Of a DNA stretch of 27,430 bases, positions 10,087 to 20,040 are shown one piece after another. Both the position numbers and the translations under genes were made by a program. The stretch's first letter is position 1, and each line of letters begins with the position of its first letter. This DNA comes from Lingula anatina (Eukaryota > Brachiopoda > Lingulata > Lingulida > Lingulidae): positions 343,967 to 371,396 of the forward strand of contig NW_019774670.1 in the NCBI RefSeq assembly GCF_001039355.2. The letters are read 5' to 3'. The notes under the pieces were generated by a model, which saw only the letters and a list, made by a program, of their open reading frames with translations, had not been told where the DNA came from and did not search any database.

Positions 10087-10234
10087 CATATACCTGTGAC
10101 ATGCATGATGCACGTACATATTGCATATACCTGTGACATGCATGATGCACGTACATATTGCATATACCTGTGACATGCACGATAGACGTACATATTACAT
10201 ATACCTGTTATATATGCCCCTTGCAGGCACGAAA
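10087..10234. repeat. 37-bp minisatellite
   Basis: Units begin catatacctgtgacatg at 10087, 10124 and 10161, and a degenerate one (catatacctgttatat) begins at 10198, giving an exact 37-nt period. Two sequence types occur, with gatgcacg or gatagacg in the middle. Both strands are open in places, but only through the repeat. Confidence 0.9.
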
Positions 10235-10441
10235 TACATTTGCACGTTACATACACGTTACATATGCCCATTATATGTAAGAGAAGCATCTACATGCAAC
10301 ATATGCGTATATTGAATTATTTACAGTTGTGCAAACTGGGTTTTGGCAAGTATCTCGTCGACATTCTGCAGTACACTTTGATATTTATTGAGCCATGCCT
10401 GTTTTTTTTTTTTTTTTTTGTCATAATTTTACATGCTTCTA
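10123..10441. repeat. Block B, copy 1
   Basis: About 319 bp that recur at 10443-10760. They contain minisatellite units, the sequence agaagcatctacatgcaac, a long T run and tcataattttacatgc. Copy 1 stops at the N at 10442. Confidence 0.9.
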
Positions 10442-10442
10442 N
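10442..10442. other. Single-N join between contigs 2 and 3
   Basis: One ambiguous base exactly between the two copies of block B. Confidence 0.85.
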
Positions 10443-10760
10443 ACATATACCTGTGACATGCACGATAGACGTACATATTACATATACCTGTGACATGCAC
10501 GATAGACGTACATATTACATATACCTGTTATATATGCCCCTTGCAGGCACGAAATACATTTAAACGTTACATACACGTTACATATGCCCATTATATGTAA
10601 GAGAAGCATCTACATGCAACATATGCGTATATTGAATTATTTACAGTTGTGCAAACTGGGGTTTGGCAAGTATCTCGTCGACATTCTGCAGTACACTTTG
10701 ATCTTTATTGAGCCATGCCTGTTTTTTTTTTTTTTTTTTGTCATAATTTTACATGCTTCT
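10443..10760. repeat. Block B, copy 2
   Basis: Near-identical to 10123-10441. Its minisatellite units (10444, 10481, 10518) are all of the gatagacg type, whereas copy 1 mixes both types. It continues without interruption into the gene. Confidence 0.9.
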
Positions 10761-10941
10761 AAAGTATTCTCCTGTTTACACTATTCATTTTGTACCCAAT
10801 ATTCTCTCCACTGATTGATTAAGTGATTGAGTGATCTAATTTGCCATGCCTTCGTCTTTTCATTTCTCTGTTTATTAATTTGTATCAATCTACATATGTT
10901 TTGTCGAAACTAATGATATTTTCCCCTTTCAGCACAACAAA

Positions 10942-11035
10942 ATGTCCACTTTAGACCGGTTGGTACTGGTTTGCCTAGTCTTGTGTTATTGCCAAGAGCT
11001 GATTAGTTGTGACTCAACACTGGAGACATGCACAG
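10942..11035 (+). CDS. Secreted chitin-binding protein, exon with signal peptide
   Basis: This is the first coding exon of a secreted CBM14-domain protein and encodes residues 1-31. The ATG has A at -3 (aaaATGt). It is followed by a signal peptide: a short polar start, a hydrophobic core LVLVCLVLCYC at residues 7-17, and a likely cleavage around residues 18-24. Two cysteines (23 and 30) lie near the expected mature start. The sequence before the ATG is a good acceptor (ttttcccctttcag, AG at 10931-10932), so the exon probably begins at 10933 with nine untranslated bases and the transcript starts further upstream. The donor is cacag|gtaata (GT at 11036-11037), phase 1, and runs straight into an AT microsatellite. 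Joining in phase to the exon at 25550 depends on this donor; no other in-phase exon between them is convincing. Confidence that this belongs to the downstream domain exons is moderate, since the intron is very long and crosses assembly joins. Confidence 0.7.
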
Positions 11036-11036
11036 G

Positions 11037-11040
<4 letters not shown>

Positions 11041-11089
<49 letters not shown>
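11041..11089. repeat. AT microsatellite abutting the donor site
   Basis: About 24 AT units start within the first six bases of the intron, so the donor reads gtaata rather than the consensus gtaagt. Confidence 0.95.
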
Positions 11090-11092
<3 letters not shown>

Positions 11093-12580
11093 GACGCTGT
11101 ACATTGGTGTGGTGCTGTAAATTACTACCATCATTAAGTAGTGACTGGAACTACCCTATTTTTTTACTTTCTTTTTTTTTTCATTAAACCATTTATGACT
11201 ACATGCGGCCATACGGTCGTACTGCTGCATCTATGAAAATCTACTAAAATATGTTATATTCTATTCAAGCTTTCGGCCCATAGACCTTCTCCAGGGGTTT
11301 GTAACATTATGATATGCTTTTCTTATGTTGTTAACGTGCCCATCTCTACACGTGCACAGTTGGTTTCCTGTCCATGTGAATTAGACTCTTTGATATCAAA
11401 CTCACGCCAACATCTGTTGATCAACTTCACGTGTTACAGGTTTAATGACAGTATTCCAGACAGTACAAGTCGTCGTCATTTTCTCTATAAAACAGACAAA
11501 TCCATCATCAACCTCACAAATCGAGAGGAAATATAGTTAACAACAAGATTTAAAAAAAGAAAAAGATCGAGAGATCAGTCCTTACTAAAGCTGTTATTAT
11601 TTTCAGAACAATAAAGTCACGCTCACGAGTAATTTTTTTTTTAATATGGAAAATTGTGCACCTGGGTTTTTTTTTCAAACATATTCTTTCACCATGTTTC
11701 GGGTGGTTCGACTATATATAAAAATTGTAAAAAAATTACCTTACAGTTTAGGGTAATATTGAACACGGCACGTAGTTCTTCTGTGGAATTGTTGGCAATC
11801 ACTTCTTCGGTTCTTGTCATATACGCATTTAAATCCTCCGCTTTGCTCTTCGTAACCACACGCAGATCATAACACTGGGCATGTTTTATATCAAGAAGGC
11901 AACGGCCTGCGTGTAAAATAAAATGATAGATATATCACTGTAATATTATTTCACGAAATTCTCCGTGACTTTCACGATCTTTAGTCATACAAGACTCTGT
12001 TTCCTGCCCTAGGGGTTGCTTTACAAAGTGGTTAAATTCAAAAGTTGGTCTTAGCAAAGACTGGATAATTTTTTACCGACTGTGGTGAAGTTTCACAAAA
12101 GAATCCTTGATGCTGTTAAACATTTCTGTTGGTCTTTAACAACAGGACTCTCGGAACACAAAGCTGATTATATCTGAATTGACAAAAAAATCGGTTCTGG
12201 CAGTAGTGACAAAGCTGTATCGATGTTTTTCATATACATTTATTGCGGAGTAATTGCTTGTAAACCGTCTATGCCATTGTCACCGAGTTGACTTCACATA
12301 GGCGACTAAGTTTATCAGTCTAAGCTAAGACACGTTCGACGAATCTGTTCCAAAATGTTTGCCAAATCTTTTGTGGTGTGAAACAGGCCCCTGGATTGGT
12401 TGATCTGGGTCTGCTGGCATGGATGTATAGAATGAGCATTGATATTCATTGCATATGTAGTTAAGTGTTTTCATAACATCTGTTGTCATGAGAGTAAGGG
12501 ATCCAGCCATCCAGCCTTATCTTGACAATCAATGTCCCGGAACGGTTTCACAAAATAAAGTGGGTATTAACAACAACATT
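11090..12580. other. Intron interval
   Basis: No supported exon. Around 11266-11301 the minus strand reads GGAGAAGGTCTATGGGCCG then AAAGCTTG, a small hairpin motif. A 75-codon plus-strand frame (11309-11536) contains several cysteines, but its candidate flanking splice sites (cacag at 11360 and tacag|gttta at about 11440) are not phase-compatible with the gene. Confidence 0.45.
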
Positions 12581-12581
12581 C

Positions 12582-12643
12582 AAAAAAAAAAAAAAAAAAA
12601 AAAAGAGAGAGAGAAAAAAGGAAAAAGAGAGAGAGAGAGAGAG
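12582..12643. repeat. Poly-A and GA-rich simple repeat
   Basis: About 23 A residues followed by GA units with interruptions. Confidence 0.95.
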
Positions 12644-13028
12644 GTTTCTTCCTACTCAGAGAAAGTAATGTTGAAATTTTATCAAAACAAAATAGCCACC
12701 CGTCTAAAATGTTGCCAGTTCCCAGTCCCTTCCTTCTGCAAAATAGCTCCATCGGCCTCACCGAAATGAACGACCACCGGTCTGAGAGCTAGCGAGAATA
12801 TACACGGACCATTAACTGAGTTCACAATTTTAGCTCTTAAATGAATGACGAACAATATATTTAATTCTGAACATTTTCATTTTCCTTCAATATTTATTTT
12901 AAAGGTATATTTTCAACCTAATCCTATTCTTAATACTGTATCTTTACATTTAATTTATACATTCATGTGTATATATAAATTCATTTGTTATATAGTGCAA
13001 AAATCACAATAAACCCTTATTATTATTC

Positions 13029-13069
<41 letters not shown>

Positions 13070-14517
13070 AGTGAACTGAACCTATAGCTTAAGGTTAAGA
13101 CAGGTTTTCGGCACAAGCTTGTGTTTTTGGCCCCTGGTTGAGAAGGTTGGAATACTAACGTGCGTTCCCTTTGGCAACACCAGTAAACCGTGCGGGTTCG
13201 CACATTATAATTAACTTCCATTACACAGACAAGCTGATTCTACGCACTTTCACGTATTATTATCGTCATGTTTCTGATTAGACTGAATTTAATGTTTTTT
13301 TGTTCACTCATTTATTTCTTAATCCCCTAATTCATTTTTCATCTATTTGTTTATTTATTGCAGTACTAGATCATTTTACCGTTGCTCTTACCAACAAACA
13401 GAATACACATATTTCTAAATAACGAGAAGATTGCAGTAATACGAGATTATAATGGTTAACCTATACAGTTAAGAAAAAGGCCGTCCTTGGGATTTAAAAA
13501 AATAAACTAAAAACGATGGCTTGTTTCATATTAAAGCTGCATCCCGAAAACTGGTCGAAAGTTTTAGACCAGTTATTACTTCAGTTAAGACAAATGTCTG
13601 TAGCTAGACTTAAATACACAGAGAATTAACTGTTCTGGATAATAAGCCATGGATTTCCTGTTATGAAACAAGTGCGACATTTCATTTCATTTCATTGGAC
13701 CACCACTGGTTTGCTTTGGTTCCACGAAGAGTTCTTTGCGTATAAGTTTACAATCATTTCGAGCTAAAATTTGAGCGTAAGAGAAACATGGCCTTGGTCT
13801 TGGAAATATGAAATTTAAAGCACAACAGTTTCTGTTGTATTAGTTAGCTATCACGCTTCAAACCTAATTGAAAATGGTCACCTTGGTTACCTGACTACAG
13901 TATATATACTGATGGCATGCAATTACATGGAAATGTACATGAACATGTAAGTCAAGCTACTAACTACTTCCTCTACTTGCCCATATCACACTGCACTGCA
14001 CGTAACGTGTGCAAAACTTGTTTTAATATGTTGCAGATTACTTATCTGTAATATTAGTGTCTGGCATTGCGTAACTTTGGTCGACAATCAGCTTTCAATC
14101 ATCAAGTTACATTAAGTGATCGAGATAAAATATACTGAACGTTTCGTTTTAATAAATGGACTGTTTAAGAATTAAGGTTCAATTTGCTAACGACTAAATG
14201 AACGGATAAAAAAAGTAAATAAAAGATATCAGTGGCTCTTTCACATTTATCACTTATTCTATAATTCTAAGTGTATTCGAATTAAGAAGGAATGATCAGG
14301 TATCCGAGATGTCCGCCGAGTGACACATCATTAAATCGTTTTTCGTAATTATCATTCAACCCTTGATTTCAGCAGTTTCCTCTCTGCGTGTACCCCTGTT
14401 GTGACTGTAGCAAGAGATACAAATTAGCGTGAGCTGACCATTAGCGAGTGAGCCCTTGTCATTTTAATCAATATACTGTTGGTGACTCAGAGAACGAAAA
14501 CAAACTGCTATATACAG
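12644..14517. other. Intron interval with simple repeats
   Basis: It holds a TTA microsatellite (13018-13069), a short TTTCA run (about 13677-13697) and a perfect palindrome CAGTATATATACTG near 13898. No exon, RNA gene or transposon end was recognised in the rest. Confidence 0.5.
13018..13069. repeat. TTA microsatellite
   Basis: About 17 units with one interruption (ctt). Confidence 0.95.
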
Positions 14518-14690
14518 CAGGGGTGGAGTGGATCCAGAGATGTTTTCTGACAGTCTTCCAGATTATCTTTGTTGATCCATCCTCCATTTTTGACCGTCTT
14601 CAGATAGAAAAATTTAGATACCCATCAATATAAATTTGGAAATCTGACCGTCATCTGGAAGACCTAGAAGCAGGCTCCAATCTACCCCTG
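14518..14690. mobile_element. hAT-type MITE, copy 2
   Basis: A 173-bp element related to the one at 389-557. The left end is CAGGGGTGGAGTGGATCCAG and the right end, reversed, is CAGGGGTAGATTGGA. The interior shares ttttctgacag, ccattttgaccgtctt-type and aaatctgaccgtc stretches with copy 1. No clear target-site duplication remains. The CAGGGGTG ends are typical of hAT elements. Confidence 0.65.
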
Positions 14691-14732
14691 CGCATGGCCA
14701 TGAACTGTCGGTGACTGGTAAAGTTCAGACTG

Positions 14733-14797
14733 CAGTGGCGTACCCAGAGGGTACAGTGGACACCCCCTGCACCCCCTTGCACCCCCTCCCGCCACTG
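14733..14797. mobile_element. Very short hAT-like MITE
   Basis: 65 bp bounded by CAGTGGCGTACCCAG and, reversed, CAGTGGCGGGAGGGG, giving 8 perfect terminal bases. The interior is C-rich (caccccctgcaccccc). Flanking 8-mers do not match, so either the boundaries are imprecise or the duplication has decayed. Confidence 0.45.
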
Positions 14798-14959
14798 AAC
14801 TAAATTTACTCTCTTCAGACAGAAACAGTTTAACGAGCCAAACGAGCCAAAACAGAGTATCATCCACGTGCCTCCAAATAACAACAGATTGTCTTCGTTT
14901 ATTACATTTGATTAGATTTGTCCCGCTAAGCTAAGTAATATTTTTCTGTCATTTTGCAG

Positions 14960-15081
14960 CCCTGGTGACAATAGACAGCTGTATTTTAGGGGACAACACT
15001 GGTTTGAGGACATATCTGCTTTATGATGTGAAAATGAGATTCTTCTTCGTGCTTCCTGTCGGCATATTCAGTCTGTTTTAA
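14960..15081 (+). other. Possible alternative terminal exon (weak)
   Basis: An acceptor-like site (ttctgtcattttgcag, AG at 14958-14959) is followed by 39 open codons in the phase needed after the signal-peptide exon, ending in TAA (15079-15081). Copy 2 (17120-17241) keeps the acceptor and frame, with GTG changed to ATA. Using it would yield a short secreted peptide lacking chitin-binding domains. No domain is recognised, so this may be chance. Confidence 0.2.
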
Positions 15082-16320
15082 CGTTTGCTTAATATGAATT
15101 AAGACAACCGCATGTGGTAGAATTTCAGTGCAGAAAATTAGGGTTAACCGCACAACTTTACCTCTTAACCGTGGTTTCATATACAAACGTATGAATTATT
15201 CAATGTGGCGAGTTTTCGTGTCAGTCTATAAACGTATACAGCACTGAGGGAATGTTTTCACTGAGTTAATAATCCAGTATACACCACAGTGCTGTGGCAC
15301 ACATGTGACTTATTAATATAAGGTGCTAGAAACCACTCCTTGGGTGTGGCCCGACAGTGTATCTAGCGAGGTGCCTTATAGGGACAATGTCCTGGTCCTG
15401 AGAGGGGACATCTGCGAGTTTGACATGGGTCCTAGGTGGAATAATCCAAAAATGGGGGTGGTGGAGGGTACAAGGCAACAGGGATATGTCGTGGACAATG
15501 CACCCACATTTAGTTTTTCTTTTTTTATTACAATAATGCAGTCTGAAAGGACAATGGTTATCACACCTGATAAAATCATTGGGTTTTTGTTACAAATGTC
15601 AACTTTATTATTATTTGTTTTACAGCTGTGTCGTTGCAGATACACAATGTTTAATCACGTCACTTTAAACTATATAGATGCGTCTGTGAAATCTTGCCCA
15701 GAACTTTGACGTATAATTGCCAGAGATTTTTGAATTGGAATTAACGAGTCTCTCATTAACGTGGAAATGCTATGTGAGCCGTCCAATTAAAAGACCACAC
15801 ATGCATTGAAACGTGGATGTTTACGTTCATGTTAGATTACCACTGCATTTAACCCCGTCAACATTTGAATGAAATTGATTTAAAAAATCTAGATTAATTT
15901 TCCCCGCTGACATTGGTGCAATATGGGGAGGGGGGGGGGGGGGGCAAAAGTATTGTAGCACGAGGGGGCTGTTCCTCTGGCAGTGTCGGTGGCAATGTGA
16001 AGCCCATTTCTTTAAAGGCGACTGGTGACTAAGACCAATGGCAGTCGGTCTTGGCATGGTATGTTTTGGTGGAGGTCATATCAAGTTTACCCCAACAATC
16101 CACTTGATATCAAGGCAAGAAACATAGTATATAGCCAAGATAGCGCCATCTATTTGCATACCACCCATAGCCTTAACTTTGGAGCTGCCTTACGTTCGCA
16201 TGTGCTCATGTTTGAACTAGTTAAAATCAAATTATTAATTATTACTGGCCAGAAGGAATAGAGAGCCAAAATATCAATTTCCATGCAGCTTAAAAAAACC
16301 TATAAGATTGTTTAACACCA
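15082..16320. other. Intron interval in block C, copy 1
   Basis: No supported exon. A 128-codon plus-strand frame (15323-15709) has no recognisable features and is broken in copy 2. A run of about 16 G residues lies at 15929-15944, shorter in copy 2. Confidence 0.5.
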
Positions 16321-16329
16321 AGATCTTCG

Positions 16330-16672
16330 AGGGTATGTCAATTATTTTGAGCAACCCCGTAATCAGCTGAAGATTTAAACAGTGCCGCGAATTAGCTTTG
16401 CAGGGGTCACCTAATTGCAGGTTGTGGTTAGCAAAACGGCTGTTCAAAGAAGGCTTCATATTGCAGGAATTTACACAAGTGTTGCCAGGAGAAAAGCACT
16501 TATCACCTTGGTAAATAGACGGAAGAAAGTTACATAGGGTGCGAGAATAGTTGCGTGGACATTGGTCAGAATTGGCGCCAATTTTTGATGGGACCATATT
16601 CTCCGTTATCAGCGTGATTGGATAATTGGGGATAATGAGATCAGCATCGATCCACTTCTCATCTGCCAGAGA
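16330..16672 (-). pseudogene. Decayed cysteine-rich coding fragment, minus strand
   Basis: On the minus strand, an acceptor-like cattctctggcag is followed by a frame of about 110 codons. It has seven cysteines, including segments CPRNYSRTLCNF, YQGDKCFSPGNTC and LQLGDPCKANSRHC. Cysteine spacings are 8, 11, 6, 3, 20 and 6 residues. The CxxxC then Q-x-G-x-PC arrangement loosely recalls the cysteine-rich tail of ADAM10/ADAM17-type proteases, but this is a faint resemblance and not an assignment. In copy 2 (about 18490-18835) the cysteine part is kept, but an extra base gives a TAA just before it and the upstream part has several indels. The four residue differences I could see in the cysteine part are replacements, against one silent change. 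Both copies together suggest a relic rather than an active exon. Confidence 0.35.
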
Positions 16673-16689
16673 ATGTGCAAATATTAGTG

Positions 16690-16704
16690 TTATTATTATT
16701 ATTA

Positions 16705-16735
<31 letters not shown>
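16690..16735. repeat. TTA microsatellite
   Basis: Interrupted TTA/ATT tract followed by ataaagcgtctaaaatgca. The matching position in copy 2 is mostly GAT units. Confidence 0.95.
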
Positions 16736-16739
16736 AAAG

Positions 16740-17040
16740 CGTCTAAAATGCAATTATGTTCAGAATACTTACAGTTCAATGTGTATGCAAATATAAAGGG
16801 TCAGTAAAAGAAACGAAAATATGATTTAAATCAATTGATTTAAATTAATTAATGTTGAACGAATTTTTTTACGTCAACAACTCCTTTAAAGTCATGCTTT
16901 AAAAGAAATGTCCCCCATTGAAATGTGTCCAGAGAGAGACCATCCTACCTAATAAAATTGGAAGCACATTTAAACCTTTAGGTGCGACAACTTCAAAAAA
17001 GCTGACCAATTTCAAGGTCATTAAACGTGTTCACATATTT
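16740..17040. other. Intron interval, end of block C copy 1
   Basis: AT-rich sequence with a small palindromic patch (aatcaattgatttaaattaatt). No exon or RNA recognised. Confidence 0.5.
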
Positions 17041-17090
17041 GAGGAAAGGGTGGAGAGGCTGTTTGAGGGGGTTTGAGGGGAGTGGGAGTG
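17041..17090. other. G-rich contig tail matching 20096-20132
   Basis: The last 37 nt (17054-17090) match 20096-20132, just after another N, with only about two differences (gtttgaggggagtgggagtg is shared exactly). Contig 3 therefore seems to continue into contig 5, bypassing about 0.85-0.9 kb present at the end of contig 4. Confidence 0.7.
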
Positions 17091-17091
17091 N
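17091..17091. other. Single-N join between contigs 3 and 4
   Basis: One ambiguous base immediately before the second copy of block C. Confidence 0.85.
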
Positions 17092-19204
17092 TTAGTAATA
17101 TTTTTCTGTCATTTTGCAGCCCTGGTGACAATAGACAGCTGTATTTTAGGGGACAACACTGGTTTGAGGACATATCTGCTTTATGATGTGAAAATGAGAT
17201 TCTTCTTCATACTTCCTGTCGGCATATTCAGTCTGTTTTAACATTTGCTTAATATGAATTAAGACAACCGCATGTGGTAGAATCTCAGTGCAGAATATTA
17301 GGGTTAACCGCACAACTTTACCTCTTAACCGTGGTTTCATATACAAACGTATGAATTATTCTATGTGGCGAGTTTTCGTGTCAGTCTATAAACGTATACA
17401 GCACTGAGGGAATCTTTTCACTGAGTTAATAATCCAGTATATACCACTGTGCTGTAGCACACATGTGACTTATTAATATAAGGTGCTAGCAACCATTCCT
17501 TGGGTATGGCCCGACAGTGCATCTAGCGAGGTGCCTTATAGAGACAATGTCCTGGTCCTGGGAGGGGACATCTACGAGTTTGACATGGGTCCTAGGTGGA
17601 ATAATCCAAAAATGGGGGTGGGGGGGGGGGGGGTACAAGGCAACAGGGATATGTCGTGGACAATGCACCCACATTTAGTTTTCCTTTTTTATTACAATAA
17701 TGCAGTCTGAAAGGACAATGGTTATCACACCTGATAAAATCATTGGGTTTTTGTTACAAATGTCAACTTTATTATTATTTTTTACAGCTGTGTCGTTGCA
17801 GATACACAATGTTTAATCACGTTACTTTAAACTATATAGAGGCGTCTGTCAAATCTTGACCAGAACTTTGACGTATAATTGCCAGAGATTTTTGAATTGG
17901 AATTAACGAGTCTCTCATTAACGTGGAAATGCTATGTGAGCCGTCCAATTAAAAGACCACACATGCATTGAAACGTGGATGTTTACGTTCATGTTAGATT
18001 ACCACTGCATTTAACCCCGTCAATATTTGAATGAAATTGATTTAAAAAATCTAGATTAATTTTCCCCGCTGACATTGGTGCAATATGGGGAGGGGGGGCA
18101 AAAGTATTGTACCATGAGGGGGGCTGTTCCTCTGGCAGTGTCGGTGGCCATGTGGAGCCCATTTCATAGAAGGCAGCTACCTGGTCACTAAGGCCAATGG
18201 CAGTCGGTCTTGGCATGGTTGTAGGTATGGTTTGATGGAGGTCATATCAGGTTTACCCCAACAATCCACTTGATATCAAGGCAAGAAACAGTATATAACC
18301 AAGATAGCGCCTTCTATTTGCATACCACCCATAGCCTTAAATTTGGAGCTGCTGTACGTTCGCATGTGCTCATGTTTGAACTAGTTAATATCAAATTATT
18401 AGTTATTACTGGCCAGAAGGAATAAAGAGCCAAAATGTCAATTTCCATGCAGCTTAAAAAAAACCTATAAGATTGTTAAACACCAAGATCTTCGAGGGTA
18501 TGTCAATTATTTTGAGCAACCCCGTAATCAGCTGAAGATTTAAACAGTGCAGCGAATTAGCTTCGCAGTGGTCGCCTAATTGCAGGTTGTGGTTAGCAAA
18601 ACGGCTGTTCAAAGAAGGCTTCATATTGCAGGAATTTACACAAGTGTTGCCAGGAGAAAAGCACTTATCACCTTGGTAAATAGACGGAAGAAAGTTACAT
18701 AGGGCGCGAGAATAGTTGCGTGGACATTAGGTCAGAATTGGCGCCAATTTGTATTTTCTGATGGGACCATATTCGCCGTTAACTGCGTGATTGGATAAGT
18801 GGGGATATGGAGATAGCATCCACTTCTCATCTGCCAGAGAATGTGCAAATATTAGTGTTATTATTATGATTATAATTATGATGATGATGATGATGATGAT
18901 GATGATTATAAAGCGTCTAAAATGCATTTATTTTCAGAATACTTACAGTTCAATGTGTATGCAAATATAAAGGGTCAGTAAAAGAAACGAAAATATGATT
19001 TAAATAAATTGATTTAAATTAATTCATGGTGAACGAATTTTTTTACGTCAACGATTCCTTTAAAGTCATACCCTAAAAGAAATGTCCCCCATTGAAATGT
19101 GTCCAGAGAGAGACCATCCTACCTTATAAAACTGGAAGCACATTTAAACCCATAACTTCAAAAAAGCTGACCAATTTCAAGGCCATTAAACGTGTTCACA
19201 TATT
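17092..19204. repeat. Block C, copy 2
   Basis: Near-identical to 14932-17040. It contains no supported exon. It carries the broken counterpart of the cysteine-rich fragment and a run of about 14 G at 17617-17632. Confidence 0.9.
18858..18909. repeat. TTA/GAT compound microsatellite
   Basis: A few TTA units, then about ten GAT units, in the position where copy 1 has only TTA/ATT. Confidence 0.95.
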
Positions 19205-19346
19205 TTCAGGCATTTACAGGTATTTCTCGGACAATGCTCTAGTAGTGAAGAAATAAAATATTGTAGATAAATCCGTTATGAGATATTGGTGGATCAGGGT
19301 TTCAGATAAATTTTTTTTCAGCAGAGAATCGTGTCATGGTTTAGAT

Positions 19347-19348
<2 letters not shown>

Positions 19349-19391
<43 letters not shown>
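19349..19391. repeat. TG microsatellite
   Basis: About 20 uninterrupted TG units. Confidence 0.95.
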
Positions 19392-19396
<5 letters not shown>

Positions 19397-19445
19397 CTAT
19401 TGAAAAAAGCAATCTGTGACCCTGGTTGAAGGTTGACATTAAACT

Positions 19446-19793
19446 TTAAAGGGATAATAACTCTTCGTTTCGGTCAAAAAATGAATTTTCCTGGAGTAAA
19501 CAACAATTTTCCCATACTTACCAATGGTTAATGAATCCATTTTTACATTCAAAGTTAGTCCCTGTTTTTTTTTTTCTAAAAAGTTTGTTTTTTTGTCAAA
19601 ATCTCTTAAGAGATTTTAACAGAGTATAGCCATCAATGGAGGTCACGTGGTCTAAAGACAATCTCAGATATCAGAATAATAGCTATAACTGCTGTTTTTG
19701 TGGTAAAACAGAATATAATATATTTCTATGAGTTATTCACAATGTTTTTATTGTGAAATATAGATCTCATACGAAAAGTTATTATCCCTTTAA
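19446..19793. mobile_element. MITE-like element with TTAAAGGGATAATAACT ends
   Basis: The left end, TTAAAGGGATAATAACTCTT then CGT (19446-19468), pairs with the right end at 19771-19793. Reversed, the right end reads the same except TTTT for TCTT, so 22 of 23 bases match. The element is about 348 bp with no coding potential. The ends begin TTAA/TA, which could be part of a TA or TTAA target site; I do not assign a superfamily. Confidence 0.6.
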
Positions 19794-20040
19794 GAAAATT
19801 AAAAATCCAGAAAATCGAGGATTTCTTTAAGACATATTTACTATATAAAACTTGGGGAAAGCCAGACCACAGTCATTCTTGCTGATATAACACTGTCCGA
19901 TTCAGGGTTTTGCTTAAAGAGGGGGGGGGGGCACAGGGAAAATTACTGTTAAACAGTAGATAAAGAGATTTGCTATAATATACAGGACACAAGGATTGAA
20001 AACATAGCTTGATTATATCGCGTTTCGTTCGTTATTCTTT

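Larger units (their letters stand above)
14932..17040. repeat. Block C, copy 1 (about 2.1 kb)
   Basis: Repeated at 17092-19204 with an initial offset of exactly 2160. Copies agree up to gtgttcacatattt and then diverge. Copy 1 continues for 50 nt of G-rich sequence to the N at 17091. The copies differ mainly in homopolymer lengths, microsatellites and a cluster of small indels near 16600-16680. Confidence 0.9.

Noticed and set aside
9995-10180. Tandem duplication of a gene cluster as biology
   Set aside because: Every duplicated block abuts a single N in end-to-start geometry, which fits contig overlaps better than tandem duplication.
10087-10554. CRISPR-like regular repeat
   Set aside because: Units are contiguous with no unique spacers, and the context is animal genomic DNA.
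10121-10563. Overlapping open frames on both strands over the minisatellite
   Set aside because: A 37-nt period without stops opens frames by repetition. Peptides are repeat-derived and cross an N.
11309-11536. 75-codon frame with cysteines as a candidate extra exon
   Set aside because: The phase needed after the signal exon hits a TGA soon after the acceptor at 11360, and the cysteine pattern is not CBM14.
15323-15709. 128-codon plus-strand frame
   Set aside because: Broken by the G-run change and other indels in copy 2 (17483 onward), with no domain or splice support.
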